Of a DNA stretch of 64,000 bases, positions 29,323 through 41,068 are shown piece after piece (positions within the stretch are counted from its first letter, which is position 1; each line of letters begins with the position of its first letter). The DNA comes from Gilliamella sp. Pra-s52. GTDB taxonomy: Bacteria > Pseudomonadota > Gammaproteobacteria > Enterobacterales > Orbaceae. The notes below the pieces were generated by a model, which saw nothing but the letters and a program-made list of their open reading frames with translations, was not told the origin of the DNA and did no database searches. The translations under genes were made by a program, and so were the position numbers. The stretch is taken from contig NZ_WTEY01000001.1 in the NCBI RefSeq assembly GCF_009795805.1, positions 406,092 to 470,091 on the forward strand, written 5' to 3'.

Positions 29323-29850
29323 ATGAAAGGTTTAAAACTAGCAGTAGTTGCAATTTTGATGAGTTTAGCTCTTTTCGGTTGTGATAATTCGAAATCTGAT
29401 GCCAACCAAGTAGTTGGTGATTCTTCAAAAAATACTGATCTTGCTATTTTACAAGATACCATTATTAATGAAGCTAAAAAAATGCTTCCAGTTAAAGTTG
29501 ATGCAAAAACTAATTTAGTTGAAATAGCAAAAGATAGTGAATTGCTGAATTATAAATATATTATTAATGCTTCAAGAGATGAAATATCAATCTCTGATTT
29601 AGTTGAAATAGCAAAAGCTAGTGAATTACTGAATTATAAATATATTATTAATGCTTCAAAAGATGAGATATCAATCTCTGACACAAAAAATCAAACAGGA
29701 GGGGCATTGAGAAAAATTTATTGTGGTAATAACCCACAAATTAAACAGTTTAGAGACGCATTTCCAAATGGTGTCAGTCATAACTATTACATTGGAAACG
29801 AAAAAGTAATGTCATTTGAGGTAAAACCGAGCGATTGTGATACTAAATAA
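29323..29850 (+). CDS. Small lipoprotein, member 4, with internal 28-codon duplication
   Basis: 175 residues, closely similar to member 3 (same lipobox LALFGC and CDNSKS). It carries an in-frame 84-bp tandem duplication: LVEIAKDSELLNYKYIINAS (from 29515) is repeated as LVEIAKASELLNYKYIINAS (from 29599). The duplicated unit is a beta-strand-like part of the family domain. The rest (KIYCGNN, FPNGVSHNYYIGNEK, PSDCD) is unchanged. Whether the longer form still folds is unclear, but the frame is intact and bases have diverged between the two units. Confidence 0.82.
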   Translation: MKGLKLAVVAILMSLALFGCDNSKSDANQVVGDSSKNTDLAILQDTIINEAKKMLPVKVDAKTNLVEIAKDSELLNYKYIINASRDEISISDLVEIAKASELLNYKYIINASKDEISISDTKNQTGGALRKIYCGNNPQIKQFRDAFPNGVSHNYYIGNEKVMSFEVKPSDCDTK

Positions 29851-29930
29851 CGATATATTTATTTTATTTAAAATTATGAAAAAGTTAAAGTTTATGGATT
29901 ACATCTATCAATTTTGACGAGTTTAGATAA

Positions 29931-29955
29931 AAAGGGCTCTATTTGAGTCCTTTTT
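29931..29955. terminator. Terminator between lipoprotein 4 and the aminotransferase
   Basis: AAAAGGGCTC, loop TATTT, GAGTCCTTTT with a T-rich tail, between two convergent genes. It may serve both. Confidence 0.75.
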
Positions 29956-29967
29956 ATTGGTATGAAT

Positions 29968-31176
29968 CTACATTATTATTGGGCTTTCTTCTAGTATATC
30001 TGACCAGTTAGCGATTAATTTAGCTAATGTTTTGATGCCTTGTTCAATTTTTTCTTCTGGTACTGTGACAAAAGCAAGTCGCATGCAATTAGTTCGAATA
30101 GCATTAGCAAAAAAGGTTTCACCCGGTACAAAAGCAACTTTATGTTGGATTGCTTCGCTAAGTAGTTCTGTCGCATTGATATTTTTTGGTAATTCAATCC
30201 AAATAAACATGCCTCCTTCGGGTTTATTCCAAGTGACTGTGGTTGGCATGTATTTTTGTAATGCATTTAACATTGCTTGGCAACGATGACCGTATAATTC
30301 ACGAATAGTTGGAATATGCTTATCAAGAAAGCCATCTTTTATTACATGGTAAGCAATACGTTGAGTTAGACTTGGGGTATGTAGATCTGCTGCTTGTTTT
30401 AGTTGTACCAATTTGTTGATTAATTTTTCATTGGCAACGATATACCCAAGGCGTAGTCCTGGAGCTAAGATTTTTGAGAAAGAACCTAAATAAATAGTGT
30501 TTTCTGGCGCTAATGTGTATAAGCTTGGTAAACGATGTCCTTGGTAATCTAATTCTCCATAAGGATCGTCTTCGACCAATGCAAGGTTATTGCGGATTGC
30601 TTTTTCTGCTAATTGTTGGCGTCGTGCTAATGGTAAACGGCGTCCTGTCGGGTTTTGAAAGTTAGGGATTACATACATAAAATTGGCATCGGCTGCCGTT
30701 TTGTCATCAAGTTTTTCAGGAATAATGCCTTGTTCATCACCTTCTAGCGAAATATACTCAGGCTCATATTGAGTGAAAGATTGTAATCCACCTAAATAGG
30801 TTGGGGTTTCAACTAGGACTTTACTTCCTTTGTCTATCAGTGCTTTGCCAATAAGATCTAAAGCTTGTTGAGAACCAGTGACTATCAAAATTTGGTTAGG
30901 TTTTACGTTAGTGTTATCACGCTGAGATAAATATTCAGCTAACCAGATGCGTAGCGGTGCATAACCTTCGGTTGGTCCATATTGTAAAGAACCACTCATT
31001 TCGTCAGCGGTAATAATATGGTCGAAGGCGTCTTTTATTTTTTGAACTGGAAAAGTATTTGGCGAAGGTAAACCTCCAGCAAATGAAATAACATCAGGCT
31101 GTTCGGTAATTTTTAAAATTTCACGAATAGCAGAGCTTTTCAATGCTATAGCTCGGTTAGATAGTTTCCACAACAT
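29968..31176 (-). CDS. PLP-dependent aminotransferase, class I/II (LysN/ARO8-like)
   Basis: 402-residue fold-type I aminotransferase. It shows DVISFAGGLPSPNTFP and QYGPTEGYAPLR near the N-terminus, VTGSQQALDLIGKAL, the NFQNPTGRRL substrate/cofactor segment, and the PLP Lys in GSFSKILAPGLRLGY. This pattern is typical of the 2-aminoadipate / aromatic / branched-chain aminotransferase group, and the real amino donor and acceptor cannot be told. AAAGGTGAG precedes the ATG. It is a single gene with convergent and divergent neighbours, not in the ilv operon. Confidence 0.88.
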   Translation of the reverse strand: MLWKLSNRAIALKSSAIREILKITEQPDVISFAGGLPSPNTFPVQKIKDAFDHIITADEMSGSLQYGPTEGYAPLRIWLAEYLSQRDNTNVKPNQILIVTGSQQALDLIGKALIDKGSKVLVETPTYLGGLQSFTQYEPEYISLEGDEQGIIPEKLDDKTAADANFMYVIPNFQNPTGRRLPLARRQQLAEKAIRNNLALVEDDPYGELDYQGHRLPSLYTLAPENTIYLGSFSKILAPGLRLGYIVANEKLINKLVQLKQAADLHTPSLTQRIAYHVIKDGFLDKHIPTIRELYGHRCQAMLNALQKYMPTTVTWNKPEGGMFIWIELPKNINATELLSEAIQHKVAFVPGETFFANAIRTNCMRLAFVTVPEEKIEQGIKTLAKLIANWSDILEESPIIM

Positions 31177-31402
31177 AAATACTCACCTTTATCTTGTTTA
31201 TAGTTTTATAGTCGGTTTTATCAGTGCATTATTGTATTTTAATGAATAATGCTTTTTTAGAATGATTTAGATATCGACAATATTTTAGTTACAATATTAT
31301 TTTCGTGCTCACTATAATATGGCATATTTAATTTGTCATTAAAACAAATTAAACAATTTAGCCGTATTTTAATTGTTTAATATAATAAGTTTGTATTGAT
31401 AT

Positions 31403-31431
31403 AAAAAAACAGGGCTGTTGCCCTGTTTTTT
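31403..31431 (-). terminator. Terminator after the AAHS-type carrier
   Basis: AAAAAACAGGGC and GCCCTGTTTTTT-type stem with A and T flanks. It lies just past the stop of the reverse-strand carrier gene at 31446. Confidence 0.85.
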
Positions 31432-31445
31432 ATTTTTGAGATATT

Positions 31446-32687
31446 TTATTCGAGTGCTTTGCCTTTTGTTTCAGGTATTAAAAAGACAAATGCAGCAGCC
31501 GATAATAAATAAGCGGCAGACAATAAAGCTAATGCATAGCTAATTGAGTAGACAGTGGCCAAATAGGCAATAAGCACTTGTGATACGCCAGCAAGACCAC
31601 GACCTATATTGAAGATAATGTTTTCAGCACTTGATCGTGCATCTGTTGGGTAATGCTCAGCAAGCAACGCACCATATCCACCCATCATGCCATTGACAAA
31701 AAAGCCAATCACTGAACCAAATATAATAAGTATAACCATATCAGTTTGTTGGAAATAGAACCAAATCGAAACGGCTGAAACAAATAAAAACAGAATGTAA
31801 GAAGGACGACGGCCAAATTTGTCGCATAACCAACCAAAAATCAAAATCCCTAATGACATGCCAATAGTGGTTGAAATGGTCCAAAACATGGTGTTTTTAA
31901 ATGGCAATTTGAGTTCGGTTGCAATCATGTTTGGCATCCAAACCATGAGTCCATAAAAGCCGAAGTTTTGTACTGCACAAGCAATGGTTAATCCTATTGT
32001 TGTTGCTATTGTTCGGGGATTTTTAAATAATTTGCCAATGGCAATTTTATTTTTGTTTTGGTTTTTAAGGTTTTGCCAAATTTCAGGTTCTTTTAGACCT
32101 TTACGAGTCCATGCAACAAATAAAGCAGGTAATACACCCATGGCAAAAGCCCAGCGCCAGCCATAAATTTCACCAATAAAATTGACAGTCAATGCGGCTA
32201 AAATAATACCTACTTGAAAGCCTAGTGCAACAATTGATGTTGCTCTTGAACGTTTATTTTTAGGCCAGCTTTCAGAAACTAGCGTCATGCCAATACCAAA
32301 TTCGCCACCAAGACCAAGCCCACTTAAAAAGCGAAATATTAAAAAGCACTCATAGTTGGGTGAAATTGCGCATAGTCCAGTAAAAAAGGAAAATATTAAA
32401 ATCGTCCATGAAAAAACTCTAACTCGACCATATTTATCAGCAAGTACACCAAATAAAATGCCCCCTAATACTGCGCCAAGTAGGGTCACTGATGTTAAGG
32501 TGCCTAAATCTGCTTTAGTTAGGTTAAAGCTTGTCGAAATCAGGCTAAAACAAACACCTAAAATCATCATATCCATGCCATCAAGTGCATAACCTACGGT
32601 GGAAGCAAAAAGTGTTTTCTTTTGGTATGGCGTTGTTTGTTCACTTTCGCTTTCAGCTTGCTGGGCTGTGTTTGCTTCAGTTTTCAT
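31446..32687 (-). CDS. MFS carrier, aromatic acid:H+ symporter-like
   Basis: 413 residues, twelve predicted membrane helices. GYALDGMDMMILGVCF in helix 1, the loop motif GVLADKYGRVRVF and FRFLSGLGLGGEFGIGMTLV match the AAHS/metabolite:H+ symporter branch (relatives include ShiA- and NanT-like carriers). A charged Glu/Gln-rich N-terminal tail of about 25 residues precedes helix 1. It is monocistronic and no catabolic genes are adjacent, so the substrate is unknown. Confidence 0.82.
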   Translation of the reverse strand: MKTEANTAQQAESESEQTTPYQKKTLFASTVGYALDGMDMMILGVCFSLISTSFNLTKADLGTLTSVTLLGAVLGGILFGVLADKYGRVRVFSWTILIFSFFTGLCAISPNYECFLIFRFLSGLGLGGEFGIGMTLVSESWPKNKRSRATSIVALGFQVGIILAALTVNFIGEIYGWRWAFAMGVLPALFVAWTRKGLKEPEIWQNLKNQNKNKIAIGKLFKNPRTIATTIGLTIACAVQNFGFYGLMVWMPNMIATELKLPFKNTMFWTISTTIGMSLGILIFGWLCDKFGRRPSYILFLFVSAVSIWFYFQQTDMVILIIFGSVIGFFVNGMMGGYGALLAEHYPTDARSSAENIIFNIGRGLAGVSQVLIAYLATVYSISYALALLSAAYLLSAAAFVFLIPETKGKALE

Positions 32688-32871
32688 GTATACCTCTAGT
32701 TTTTAAAATTAGATAGTTACTTAAAATTTTCATTTTATAATGTTTAATTTGTGATTAAACGGCGGGTAAATAAAAGCGGGGGAAAGTATATACTTAAAAC
32801 TCATAAAAAGCCAAACTTAAAGCTTAAATAGCTGTTTTATCCGCCGATTTTAATATCGGCGGGATGTTATG

Positions 32872-33984
32872 TCATTCTTCTGCAAAATACCAGTAACCTT
32901 TGTTAACAAACTCAAGCATTATTTGAAGCACGTTTTTATTTTGTAAATGCTTGTAATATAATGTTTCTGTTTCACAAAGTAGATCGATGATAGGCATTGG
33001 TAAGTCAATTTTTTCACCATGAATGTAGCCAAAATCACCTACTTTAAGAATGCGAATGCTAGGTACTCGGTGTAGCTTTGAACCATTTTTTAGTAGTGAT
33101 TCGAATTCATTGTAATCGTAGGGTGGTTCAACAGGTACAATATTTAGTTCGTGCATTGATTGTGTAATGTGTTTGCCAAACCAATCGTTAAATAATTGGG
33201 GTGTTTTGATTAAGTCGATAATTTGATCCTGTAGTTTTGTTAGTTCATAAGGTTGAACTCGGTGTGGATCGTTAGGTAGTTTTAAATTCGGGTCTTGATA
33301 ATAAATACCATTAGGTAGGTTATCGATGACATAGTCGGCAAAGCTACTAAGTAGTTCTTGCGATGTTTGTGTCATAAAACCAACAGAATAGCTAAGTGAT
33401 TCACCAATAGATATACCATTATGAGGGCAACCTATTGGAATGTATAAAATGTCGCCTGTCGTGAGTTCTTCATCTATGATGGATTGGTAATCTTCAACAT
33501 GTAATAATGCTTTGTGTGCATTAAATTGTTTATAATTTGGGTTGCGATCACCCACTTGCCAACGCCTGCTCCCCATGCCTTGAATAATAAACACATCGTA
33601 ATTATCAATATGAGGCCCAACACCTGCTCCTTGTGTTGCATAAGAAATCATTAAATCATCAAATTGCCATTGTGGTATGCATTTGAATGGTTCAACTAAT
33701 GTGGCAGCTTGTTCATGCCAGTGATCAACCGCTTGAACAAGTAAGCTCCAGTGATCTTCTCCTAAGTTATGATATTCAGTAAATGGTCCATATTTTGCAT
33801 CCCAAACGCCATCTTTATTGGAAACAATTCGGCTATCAATTTCTTCTTCCATTGCTAGCCCTGCAAGTTCATCTGGTGTAATGGGATCAATAAAGTTAGT
33901 AAATGCTTTGCGTAAGATTACTGGTTTTTTTTGCCAATAATTTGTTAAAAAATCATTCCAATCAATGGTTAATTTATAATTCAT
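32872..33984 (-). CDS. roxA: Ribosomal protein uL16 arginine hydroxylase
   Basis: Iron(II)/2-oxoglutarate oxygenase (YcfD) that hydroxylates an arginine of ribosomal protein uL16. The 370 residues carry a JmjC/cupin core with the metal ligands in VGPHIDNYDVF (His about 125, Asp about 127) and IGCPHNG (His about 188). Dimerisation and winged-helix parts follow. The start overlaps the tatD-family stop by 11 bp, making it the last gene of lapA-lapB-tatD-roxA. Confidence 0.94.
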   Translation of the reverse strand: MNYKLTIDWNDFLTNYWQKKPVILRKAFTNFIDPITPDELAGLAMEEEIDSRIVSNKDGVWDAKYGPFTEYHNLGEDHWSLLVQAVDHWHEQAATLVEPFKCIPQWQFDDLMISYATQGAGVGPHIDNYDVFIIQGMGSRRWQVGDRNPNYKQFNAHKALLHVEDYQSIIDEELTTGDILYIPIGCPHNGISIGESLSYSVGFMTQTSQELLSSFADYVIDNLPNGIYYQDPNLKLPNDPHRVQPYELTKLQDQIIDLIKTPQLFNDWFGKHITQSMHELNIVPVEPPYDYNEFESLLKNGSKLHRVPSIRILKVGDFGYIHGEKIDLPMPIIDLLCETETLYYKHLQNKNVLQIMLEFVNKGYWYFAEE

Positions 33985-34759
33985 TTAATTTTCCTTGCAG
34001 ATTGAATAACCGACAAAAGTTAGCTGTGGTTTTTTGGGCTATCTCTTCTAATGAGACGCCTTTTAAAGCGGATAAATATTGTGCCACTTCACGAACATAC
34101 GCTGGTTGGTTTTCTTTCCCTCTGTGTGGTACTGGAGCAAGGTAAGGGGAATCTGTTTCGACCAAGATACGATCAAGTGGTACATATTTGGCAACATCGC
34201 GCAGGGCTTCGGCATTTTTAAAGGTGATGATTCCTGAAAATGAGATATAAAAGCCGATGTCTAAGAGTTGTTTGGCTGTTTCGATATCTTCAGTAAAACA
34301 GTGTAAAACGCCAGAATGAACGTGTTCGTCTTTTAATATTCTTAATGTGTCTTGTTTAGCGTTACGGGTATGGACAATAATTGGTTTATTTAATTTGCGA
34401 CCTAATCGAATATGCTCTTTAAAATTTTCTTGTTGCTGTTCTAAATTATCTTGTTGATAGTAGTAATCAAGACCTGTTTCGCCTAGTGCTATGACGTTAT
34501 TTTCTTGCGCTAAGCTTTGAAAACGATCGGCATCATACTTTTCATCGTCTAAATTAAGCGGATGAATCCCACACGAAAAAGAGCATTGATGTTTATAAGG
34601 GGTAAGTTGATGTTTCATCGATTCATAGCCCGATAATGTTGTTGCTACACTTAAGCAATGTTTAACATCGTTGTTTACAGCTTCTTGTAAAACATCTTTG
34701 ATGGATTTAGTACTAAAGTCTAAACTATCTAAATGACAGTGAGAGTCAATTAAAAACAT
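33974..34759 (-). CDS. ycfH: TatD-family metal-dependent hydrolase (YcfH-like)
   Basis: 261-residue TIM-barrel metallo-hydrolase of the TatD DNase family. It shows DSHCHLDSLDF at the N-terminus, GIHPLNLDD, GETGLDYYY, IVHTRNAKQDT, LHCFTEDIETA and the distal VETDSPYLAPVPHRGKEN. Similarity and length are closest to E. coli YcfH rather than TatD itself. It lies 12 bp after lapB and overlaps roxA. Its physiological substrate is not established. Confidence 0.9.
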   Translation of the reverse strand: MFLIDSHCHLDSLDFSTKSIKDVLQEAVNNDVKHCLSVATTLSGYESMKHQLTPYKHQCSFSCGIHPLNLDDEKYDADRFQSLAQENNVIALGETGLDYYYQQDNLEQQQENFKEHIRLGRKLNKPIIVHTRNAKQDTLRILKDEHVHSGVLHCFTEDIETAKQLLDIGFYISFSGIITFKNAEALRDVAKYVPLDRILVETDSPYLAPVPHRGKENQPAYVREVAQYLSALKGVSLEEIAQKTTANFCRLFNLQGKLNEL

Positions 34760-34771
34760 AGAAATCTCTTT

Positions 34772-35950
34772 TTATTTATTGGTATGTTGTTCAAAATCAC
34801 GAACAGGTTTTATGGTTGACCACGAACGGCAAGCAGGGCATAACCAGTAGATGGAGTTGACCGTAAATCCACATTTTTGGCATCGATAATTCGGGACAAT
34901 TTTTATTTGCTCACCTACCATGTTACGTAAAAGCAACAGGCTTTCTTTCGCCTTGCCTTGTTCTGCATCTGCAACATGATAGTTCATTAATCGATAAAAT
35001 CCTTTTAAATTAGGATGTTTAAGTAATTCACGGTACATGTAATGTTGTGCTGCATCTAAGCCTTTCTGTTTTTCTATAAGATCAGCAAGCATTAATTCGG
35101 CTACGCTACCGCTATCTTGTTCGACACATAATTGTAAAAATTGTTGAAATTGCTGTTGATTATTTAGTTTTAGATAGCACTCTTTTAATAAAGGTAATGC
35201 TTCGCCAATAAAGGCTTTGTCTTGTTGTAATATTTCTTGAAACGATTCGATAGCTTGCTCTATTTTGTTTTGAGCCATAAAAACTCGACCCAGCATGAGT
35301 GAAGTCCGAGCACATGTTGCATCTGCCGTTGCTGATTTTTGTAATAGGTTATTTGCTTTGTCTAGTTCATTATTGGTCATAGCTTGTGAGGCGAGTTCAC
35401 AATAAAATTGTGCAATATCAGTTCTGTATTTTTCATTGCCAAGTTTGACTAGTTTAGTTGCTGTGTTAATGGCATTTATCCATTCACTGGTTGATTGATA
35501 TATGATGATAAGTTGTTGTAATGCATGTTGTTGAAAGTCTTCTTCATCTATTAATTGCAAAAACATCTTTTCGGCACGGTCGTAAAAACCTGCAACCATA
35601 TAATCTCGGCCTAATTGTTGAATGGCTAATAGTTGCTGTTCAAAGGTTAATGATGCGCTTTCTAACAGTGCTTGGTGAATACGTATCGCTCTATCAACTT
35701 CGCCTCGAGAGCGAAATAAGTTACCTAATGTTAAATGCGCTTCAAGTGTACCATCATCTTCTTTTAATAGATCTAAAAAAAGATCGACAGCTTTATCTTT
35801 TTGGTTAGACAAAAGAAAGTTTAAACCATCTACATATTCACGAGATAGCCGATTAGATTCATTTAAATATTTTTGTTTTGCATTTCTGTTACCCATATAC
35901 CAGCCATATCCGGCAGCGATAGGAAGTAACAGAAATAACAGCTCAAACAT
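34772..35950 (-). CDS. lapB: LPS assembly protein B
   Basis: Inner-membrane TPR protein (YciM) that couples LPS synthesis to export by steering FtsH degradation of LpxC. 392 residues: one N-terminal membrane helix (LFLLLPIAAGYGWYMG), the YVDGLNFLLSNQKDKAVDLF TPR start, about nine TPRs, and a C-terminal rubredoxin-like metal centre with paired CxxC (YRCQKCGF and WLCPACRSW). It follows lapA by 12 bp. Confidence 0.96.
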   Translation of the reverse strand: MFELLFLLLPIAAGYGWYMGNRNAKQKYLNESNRLSREYVDGLNFLLSNQKDKAVDLFLDLLKEDDGTLEAHLTLGNLFRSRGEVDRAIRIHQALLESASLTFEQQLLAIQQLGRDYMVAGFYDRAEKMFLQLIDEEDFQQHALQQLIIIYQSTSEWINAINTATKLVKLGNEKYRTDIAQFYCELASQAMTNNELDKANNLLQKSATADATCARTSLMLGRVFMAQNKIEQAIESFQEILQQDKAFIGEALPLLKECYLKLNNQQQFQQFLQLCVEQDSGSVAELMLADLIEKQKGLDAAQHYMYRELLKHPNLKGFYRLMNYHVADAEQGKAKESLLLLRNMVGEQIKIVPNYRCQKCGFTVNSIYWLCPACRSWSTIKPVRDFEQHTNK

Positions 35951-35962
35951 AGTAACCTATTC

Positions 35963-36268
35963 TTAATTGGGTTTAGTTAAGGTTGTTTGTTGATGATTTG
36001 CTATATCTTCATCGTATTTTTTTTGTAATTTGTTTAATTTACGTTTTGTTGATGAGTGTTGGAATTTAGATTTTAAAAAGAAAACGCCTGTTAATATCCA
36101 ACCAATAATAAAACCAGAACCAAACAAAATAGCTAATAATACAGATAAACGAATTTCAGTTTTAGCAATCAAATAATTAAATGTTACAAGTTGATCATTC
36201 GCTGAACCTATTGCTATTGAGATGGCAAAAATGATAATTATCAATAAAATTGATATAACAAATTTCAT
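35963..36268 (-). CDS. lapA: LPS assembly protein A
   Basis: 101-residue inner-membrane partner of LapB (YciS). Two hydrophobic helices (ILLIIIIFAISIAIGSAND and LLAILFGSGFIIGWILTGVFF) enclose the conserved QLVTFNYLIAKTEIRLS, and a basic cytoplasmic tail follows. It is the first gene of the lapA-lapB-tatD-roxA run. Order with pgpB and ribA is as in E. coli. Confidence 0.93.
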   Translation of the reverse strand: MKFVISILLIIIIFAISIAIGSANDQLVTFNYLIAKTEIRLSVLLAILFGSGFIIGWILTGVFFLKSKFQHSSTKRKLNKLQKKYDEDIANHQQTTLTKPN

Positions 36269-36416
36269 AATGTTAACCTTTTTGTTTTTAGTTAAACGTT
36301 TTTATTATATGTGTCTGTTTCTATAAATTGCTTTGGTTCGTTAAGCTGTTAATTATAACGTTCAAAAATTAAATCCGTCTGTTATAAATTGAATTTCTTT
36401 TATTTTTATTTAAGCG

Positions 36417-37136
36417 TTACTTATCTACTATATGCCATTTTTTAGCATAAAAACAGCAGATTAATGAAATTATCCAAGCGATTAATATGCTTGTTATTAA
36501 ATCAATTGGTCGATGCATACCTAGTAATAACCGACTAATTTCAATTAATACCGACCAGATAATGGTGCTTGATATTATTACATAATGCCGTTTAAATTTT
36601 AGTAATGTTAAAGCTAAAAATGCCCAAGTGACAGAAAATAACGTATGCCCAGAAGGAAAAGAATATCCTGTTTCATGTTGCCAGTGGTTAGATAACCAAC
36701 TTGGGATTGTTATTGAATTATTTAGTAATTGGTGGATAAGTTCTTTTCTTTCTGACTTTGTTTGCGAATAAAATTGTTGATCAGTCATATTAAATTCTTT
36801 TGCCATCCAAAGTACATAAGGTCTTGATTCGGCTGTTTGCGATTTCAAAAAGCTTTTAATTACTTGACCACTTAATATTGCGCTAACAAGTAGCAACCAT
36901 AACAAAACAATTTTTGTTTTTGTTATGTTGGGTAATAATAGGAAAAATACTAAAAATAAAATTGCCGATGTTATTATTGCCCAAGGAAAACTGGCCGTTT
37001 CGGTTATTAAAAATAAATATTTAGATGTATTATTTAATGACGTTGGTTGCCAGTGCCAATTTATGGCTATAATAACTAAAGGCACAGTTAAGAAAATAGC
37101 TAGTATAGCTATTGTTTTTTTTATTACTAACCCCAT
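36417..37136 (-). CDS. pgpB: Phosphatidylglycerophosphatase B
   Basis: Inner-membrane PAP2-type lipid phosphatase acting on PGP, undecaprenyl pyrophosphate and related lipids. 239 residues with about six helices. Its phosphatase motifs are KSFLKSQTAESRPY, the SGH motif in YSFPSGHTLFSVTWAF, and the third motif SRLLLGMHRPIDLI. Position between lapA and ribA matches E. coli pgpB. Confidence 0.93.
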   Translation of the reverse strand: MGLVIKKTIAILAIFLTVPLVIIAINWHWQPTSLNNTSKYLFLITETASFPWAIITSAILFLVFFLLLPNITKTKIVLLWLLLVSAILSGQVIKSFLKSQTAESRPYVLWMAKEFNMTDQQFYSQTKSERKELIHQLLNNSITIPSWLSNHWQHETGYSFPSGHTLFSVTWAFLALTLLKFKRHYVIISSTIIWSVLIEISRLLLGMHRPIDLITSILIAWIISLICCFYAKKWHIVDK

Positions 37137-37237
37137 TTATAAACTCAATTAAGTACAAATTGCTTAATATTTTAGCATAGAATGTAGATTTATTTTTATA
37201 AAATCTTATCTATGTTTTATTTAAAACGGAGAAAATA

Positions 37238-37849
37238 ATGCAATTAAAACGTGTTGCACAAGCAAAATTACCAACTCCTTGGGGATGTTTTACTATTGTT
37301 GGATTTGAAGAGATTGCAACAAAGAAGGATCATGTAGCATTGGTATTTGGTGATATATCTAGTGATGCACCTGTGCTTACAAGGATTCATTCTGAATGTT
37401 TAACGGGGGATGCACTTTTTAGTTTACGCTGTGATTGTGGTTTTCAGTTAGAAGCAGCTTTAAAACAAATTGCAAAAGAAGGTAAAGGGATTTTAATTTA
37501 TCATCGTCAAGAAGGGCGTAATATTGGTTTGCTGAATAAAATTAGAGCTTATGCATTACAAGATCAAGGATTAGATACAGTTGAAGCCAATGAACAATTA
37601 GGTTTTGCAGCGGATGAACGCGATTTTACTTTATGTGCTGATATGCTTAATTTATTAGGTGTGTCTCAAATTCGTTTATTAACCAATAATCCAGAAAAAA
37701 TTAGAGTACTTGAAAGCTCAGGTATCAAAATTACAAAACGAGAGCCATTGGAAGTCGGTGAAAATCCAAATAATGAACATTATTTAGAAACAAAAGCGAA
37801 TAAAATGGGGCATATACTTCATTTACATCACTGCAATTGCAAGCATTAA
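37238..37849 (+). CDS. ribA: GTP cyclohydrolase II
   Basis: First committed step of riboflavin synthesis. 203 residues. The zinc ligands lie in [19 protein letters not shown], the catalytic segment is [19 protein letters not shown], and the tail contains [15 protein letters not shown]. It is stand-alone, not fused to RibB, and divergent from pgpB. ACGGAG precedes the ATG and a strong terminator follows. I see no FMN riboswitch in the short upstream region. Confidence 0.97.
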   Translation: MQLKRVAQAKLPTPWGCFTIVGFEEIATKKDHVALVFGDISSDAPVLTRIHSECLTGDALFSLRCDCGFQLEAALKQIAKEGKGILIYHRQEGRNIGLLNKIRAYALQDQGLDTVEANEQLGFAADERDFTLCADMLNLLGVSQIRLLTNNPEKIRVLESSGIKITKREPLEVGENPNNEHYLETKANKMGHILHLHHCNCKH

Positions 37850-37920
37850 GCGATTTAGCTGAATTACGAATAATTTATTGGTGGCTGAATTTATATGAAA
37901 TAGTGATAAATGTTTAGGTA

Positions 37921-37955
37921 AAAATCTCAAAATATATTTATTTTGAGATTTTTTT
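37921..37955 (+). terminator. Terminator after ribA
   Basis: Perfect 14-bp stem (AAAATCTCAAAATA, loop TATT, TATTTTGAGATTTT) followed by TTT, 71 bp after the ribA stop. Confidence 0.88.
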
Positions 37956-38031
37956 ATGAAGCTTAAATATACCCAAAGGGTTTTAGCTTATTTGCGTAAT
38001 TATTTGTATATGTAAAAATGAATCTTTGTCA

Positions 38032-38220
38032 CTATTCTTTATCACTACGTAGTATGCCACCATTAGCGATCTGATCTTTTGATATTTCGTGCATGATGAT
38101 TTGTACTGCTTCAGGTTTGCAGTTAAGTGTTTCGGCAATTGCATTTGTTACGCGTTTTGCCATTTCTCTTTTTTGCTCTATGGTGCGACCCTCTAAAAAG
38201 TCGATAACGACGTTTGGCAT
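38032..38220 (-). CDS. 4-oxalocrotonate tautomerase-family protein
   Basis: 62 residues beginning MPNVVIDFLEGRT; the Pro exposed after Met removal is the catalytic base of this family. AKRVTNAIAETLNC and VQIIMHEISKDQIANGG are also typical. It lies 9 bp after luxS and is probably co-transcribed. Small tautomerases act on enol-keto substrates, and the real substrate here is unknown. Confidence 0.88.
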   Translation of the reverse strand: MPNVVIDFLEGRTIEQKREMAKRVTNAIAETLNCKPEAVQIIMHEISKDQIANGGILRSDKE

Positions 38221-38229
38221 AGATATCTC

Positions 38230-38745
38230 CTAGTGATTAATTTGAGCTAGCTGTTCATCAGTCAATGCGATTTCATCATTATGGCATATGCTAATGCCTG
38301 ATTTTATAATTTTTTCAGCAATAGCTTTGGCTTCATCTAATGAATGCATTTTGTAGGTACCACATTGATATTCGTTTAATTCTGGAATTTGATTTTGTGA
38401 TTTGACATTTAAAACATCATGCATTGATTTTAACCATGCATCCACTATTAATGCTTCGTTTGGTTTACCAATTAAACTCATGTAAAAGCCTGTACGGCAC
38501 CCCATGGGTGAAATATCAATTATTTCAACTTTGTCGCTGTTTAGGTGATCACGCATAAAGCCAGCAAATAAATGCTCTAATGTATGAATCCCTTTTTCTG
38601 GTAGATTATCTTTATTAGGAATAGTAAAGCGTAGATCAAACACAGTGATGTGATCACCTTTTGGGGTTGCCATAGTTTTTGCAATTCGCACAAAAGGCGC
38701 TTTCATTTTGGTGTGATCAACTTTAAAACTATCGAGTAAAGGCAT
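38230..38745 (-). CDS. luxS: S-ribosylhomocysteine lyase
   Basis: Splits S-ribosylhomocysteine into homocysteine and the AI-2 precursor DPD. 171 residues. Metal site HTLEH at about 54-58, with Cys at about 128 in EYQCGTYKM as third ligand. The N-terminus ([17 protein letters not shown]) is characteristic. AAGGAGG precedes the ATG. It provides both methyl-cycle recycling and the potential for AI-2 signalling. Confidence 0.98.
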   Translation of the reverse strand: MPLLDSFKVDHTKMKAPFVRIAKTMATPKGDHITVFDLRFTIPNKDNLPEKGIHTLEHLFAGFMRDHLNSDKVEIIDISPMGCRTGFYMSLIGKPNEALIVDAWLKSMHDVLNVKSQNQIPELNEYQCGTYKMHSLDEAKAIAEKIIKSGISICHNDEIALTDEQLAQINH

Positions 38746-38815
38746 AATTTCCTCCTTGTTTTTTGATACTTGCTATTGTAATCAATTAACCAACAAGTAC
38801 CAATGAATTTTATTT

Positions 38816-40906
<2,091 letters not shown>

Positions 40907-41068
40907 TTAAATTAAAACGTAGGGTTAGGAAATATCATTACAATTGCATTAATTTAACTGTCAATAATGCATAGCCAAATTAAGTCATTTAAATAAATAT
41001 TTAATACTTATCTGTAACCACCAACTTTGGTTGGTGGGGGTGCTAAAAATTTGTTTAAAATTATGTTG

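Noticed and set aside
41018..41037. Stem CCACCAAC/GTTGGTGG between zipA and ligA as a terminator
   Set aside because: The T tail is missing in the zipA direction and the genes are likely co-transcribed. I left it out as a feature.
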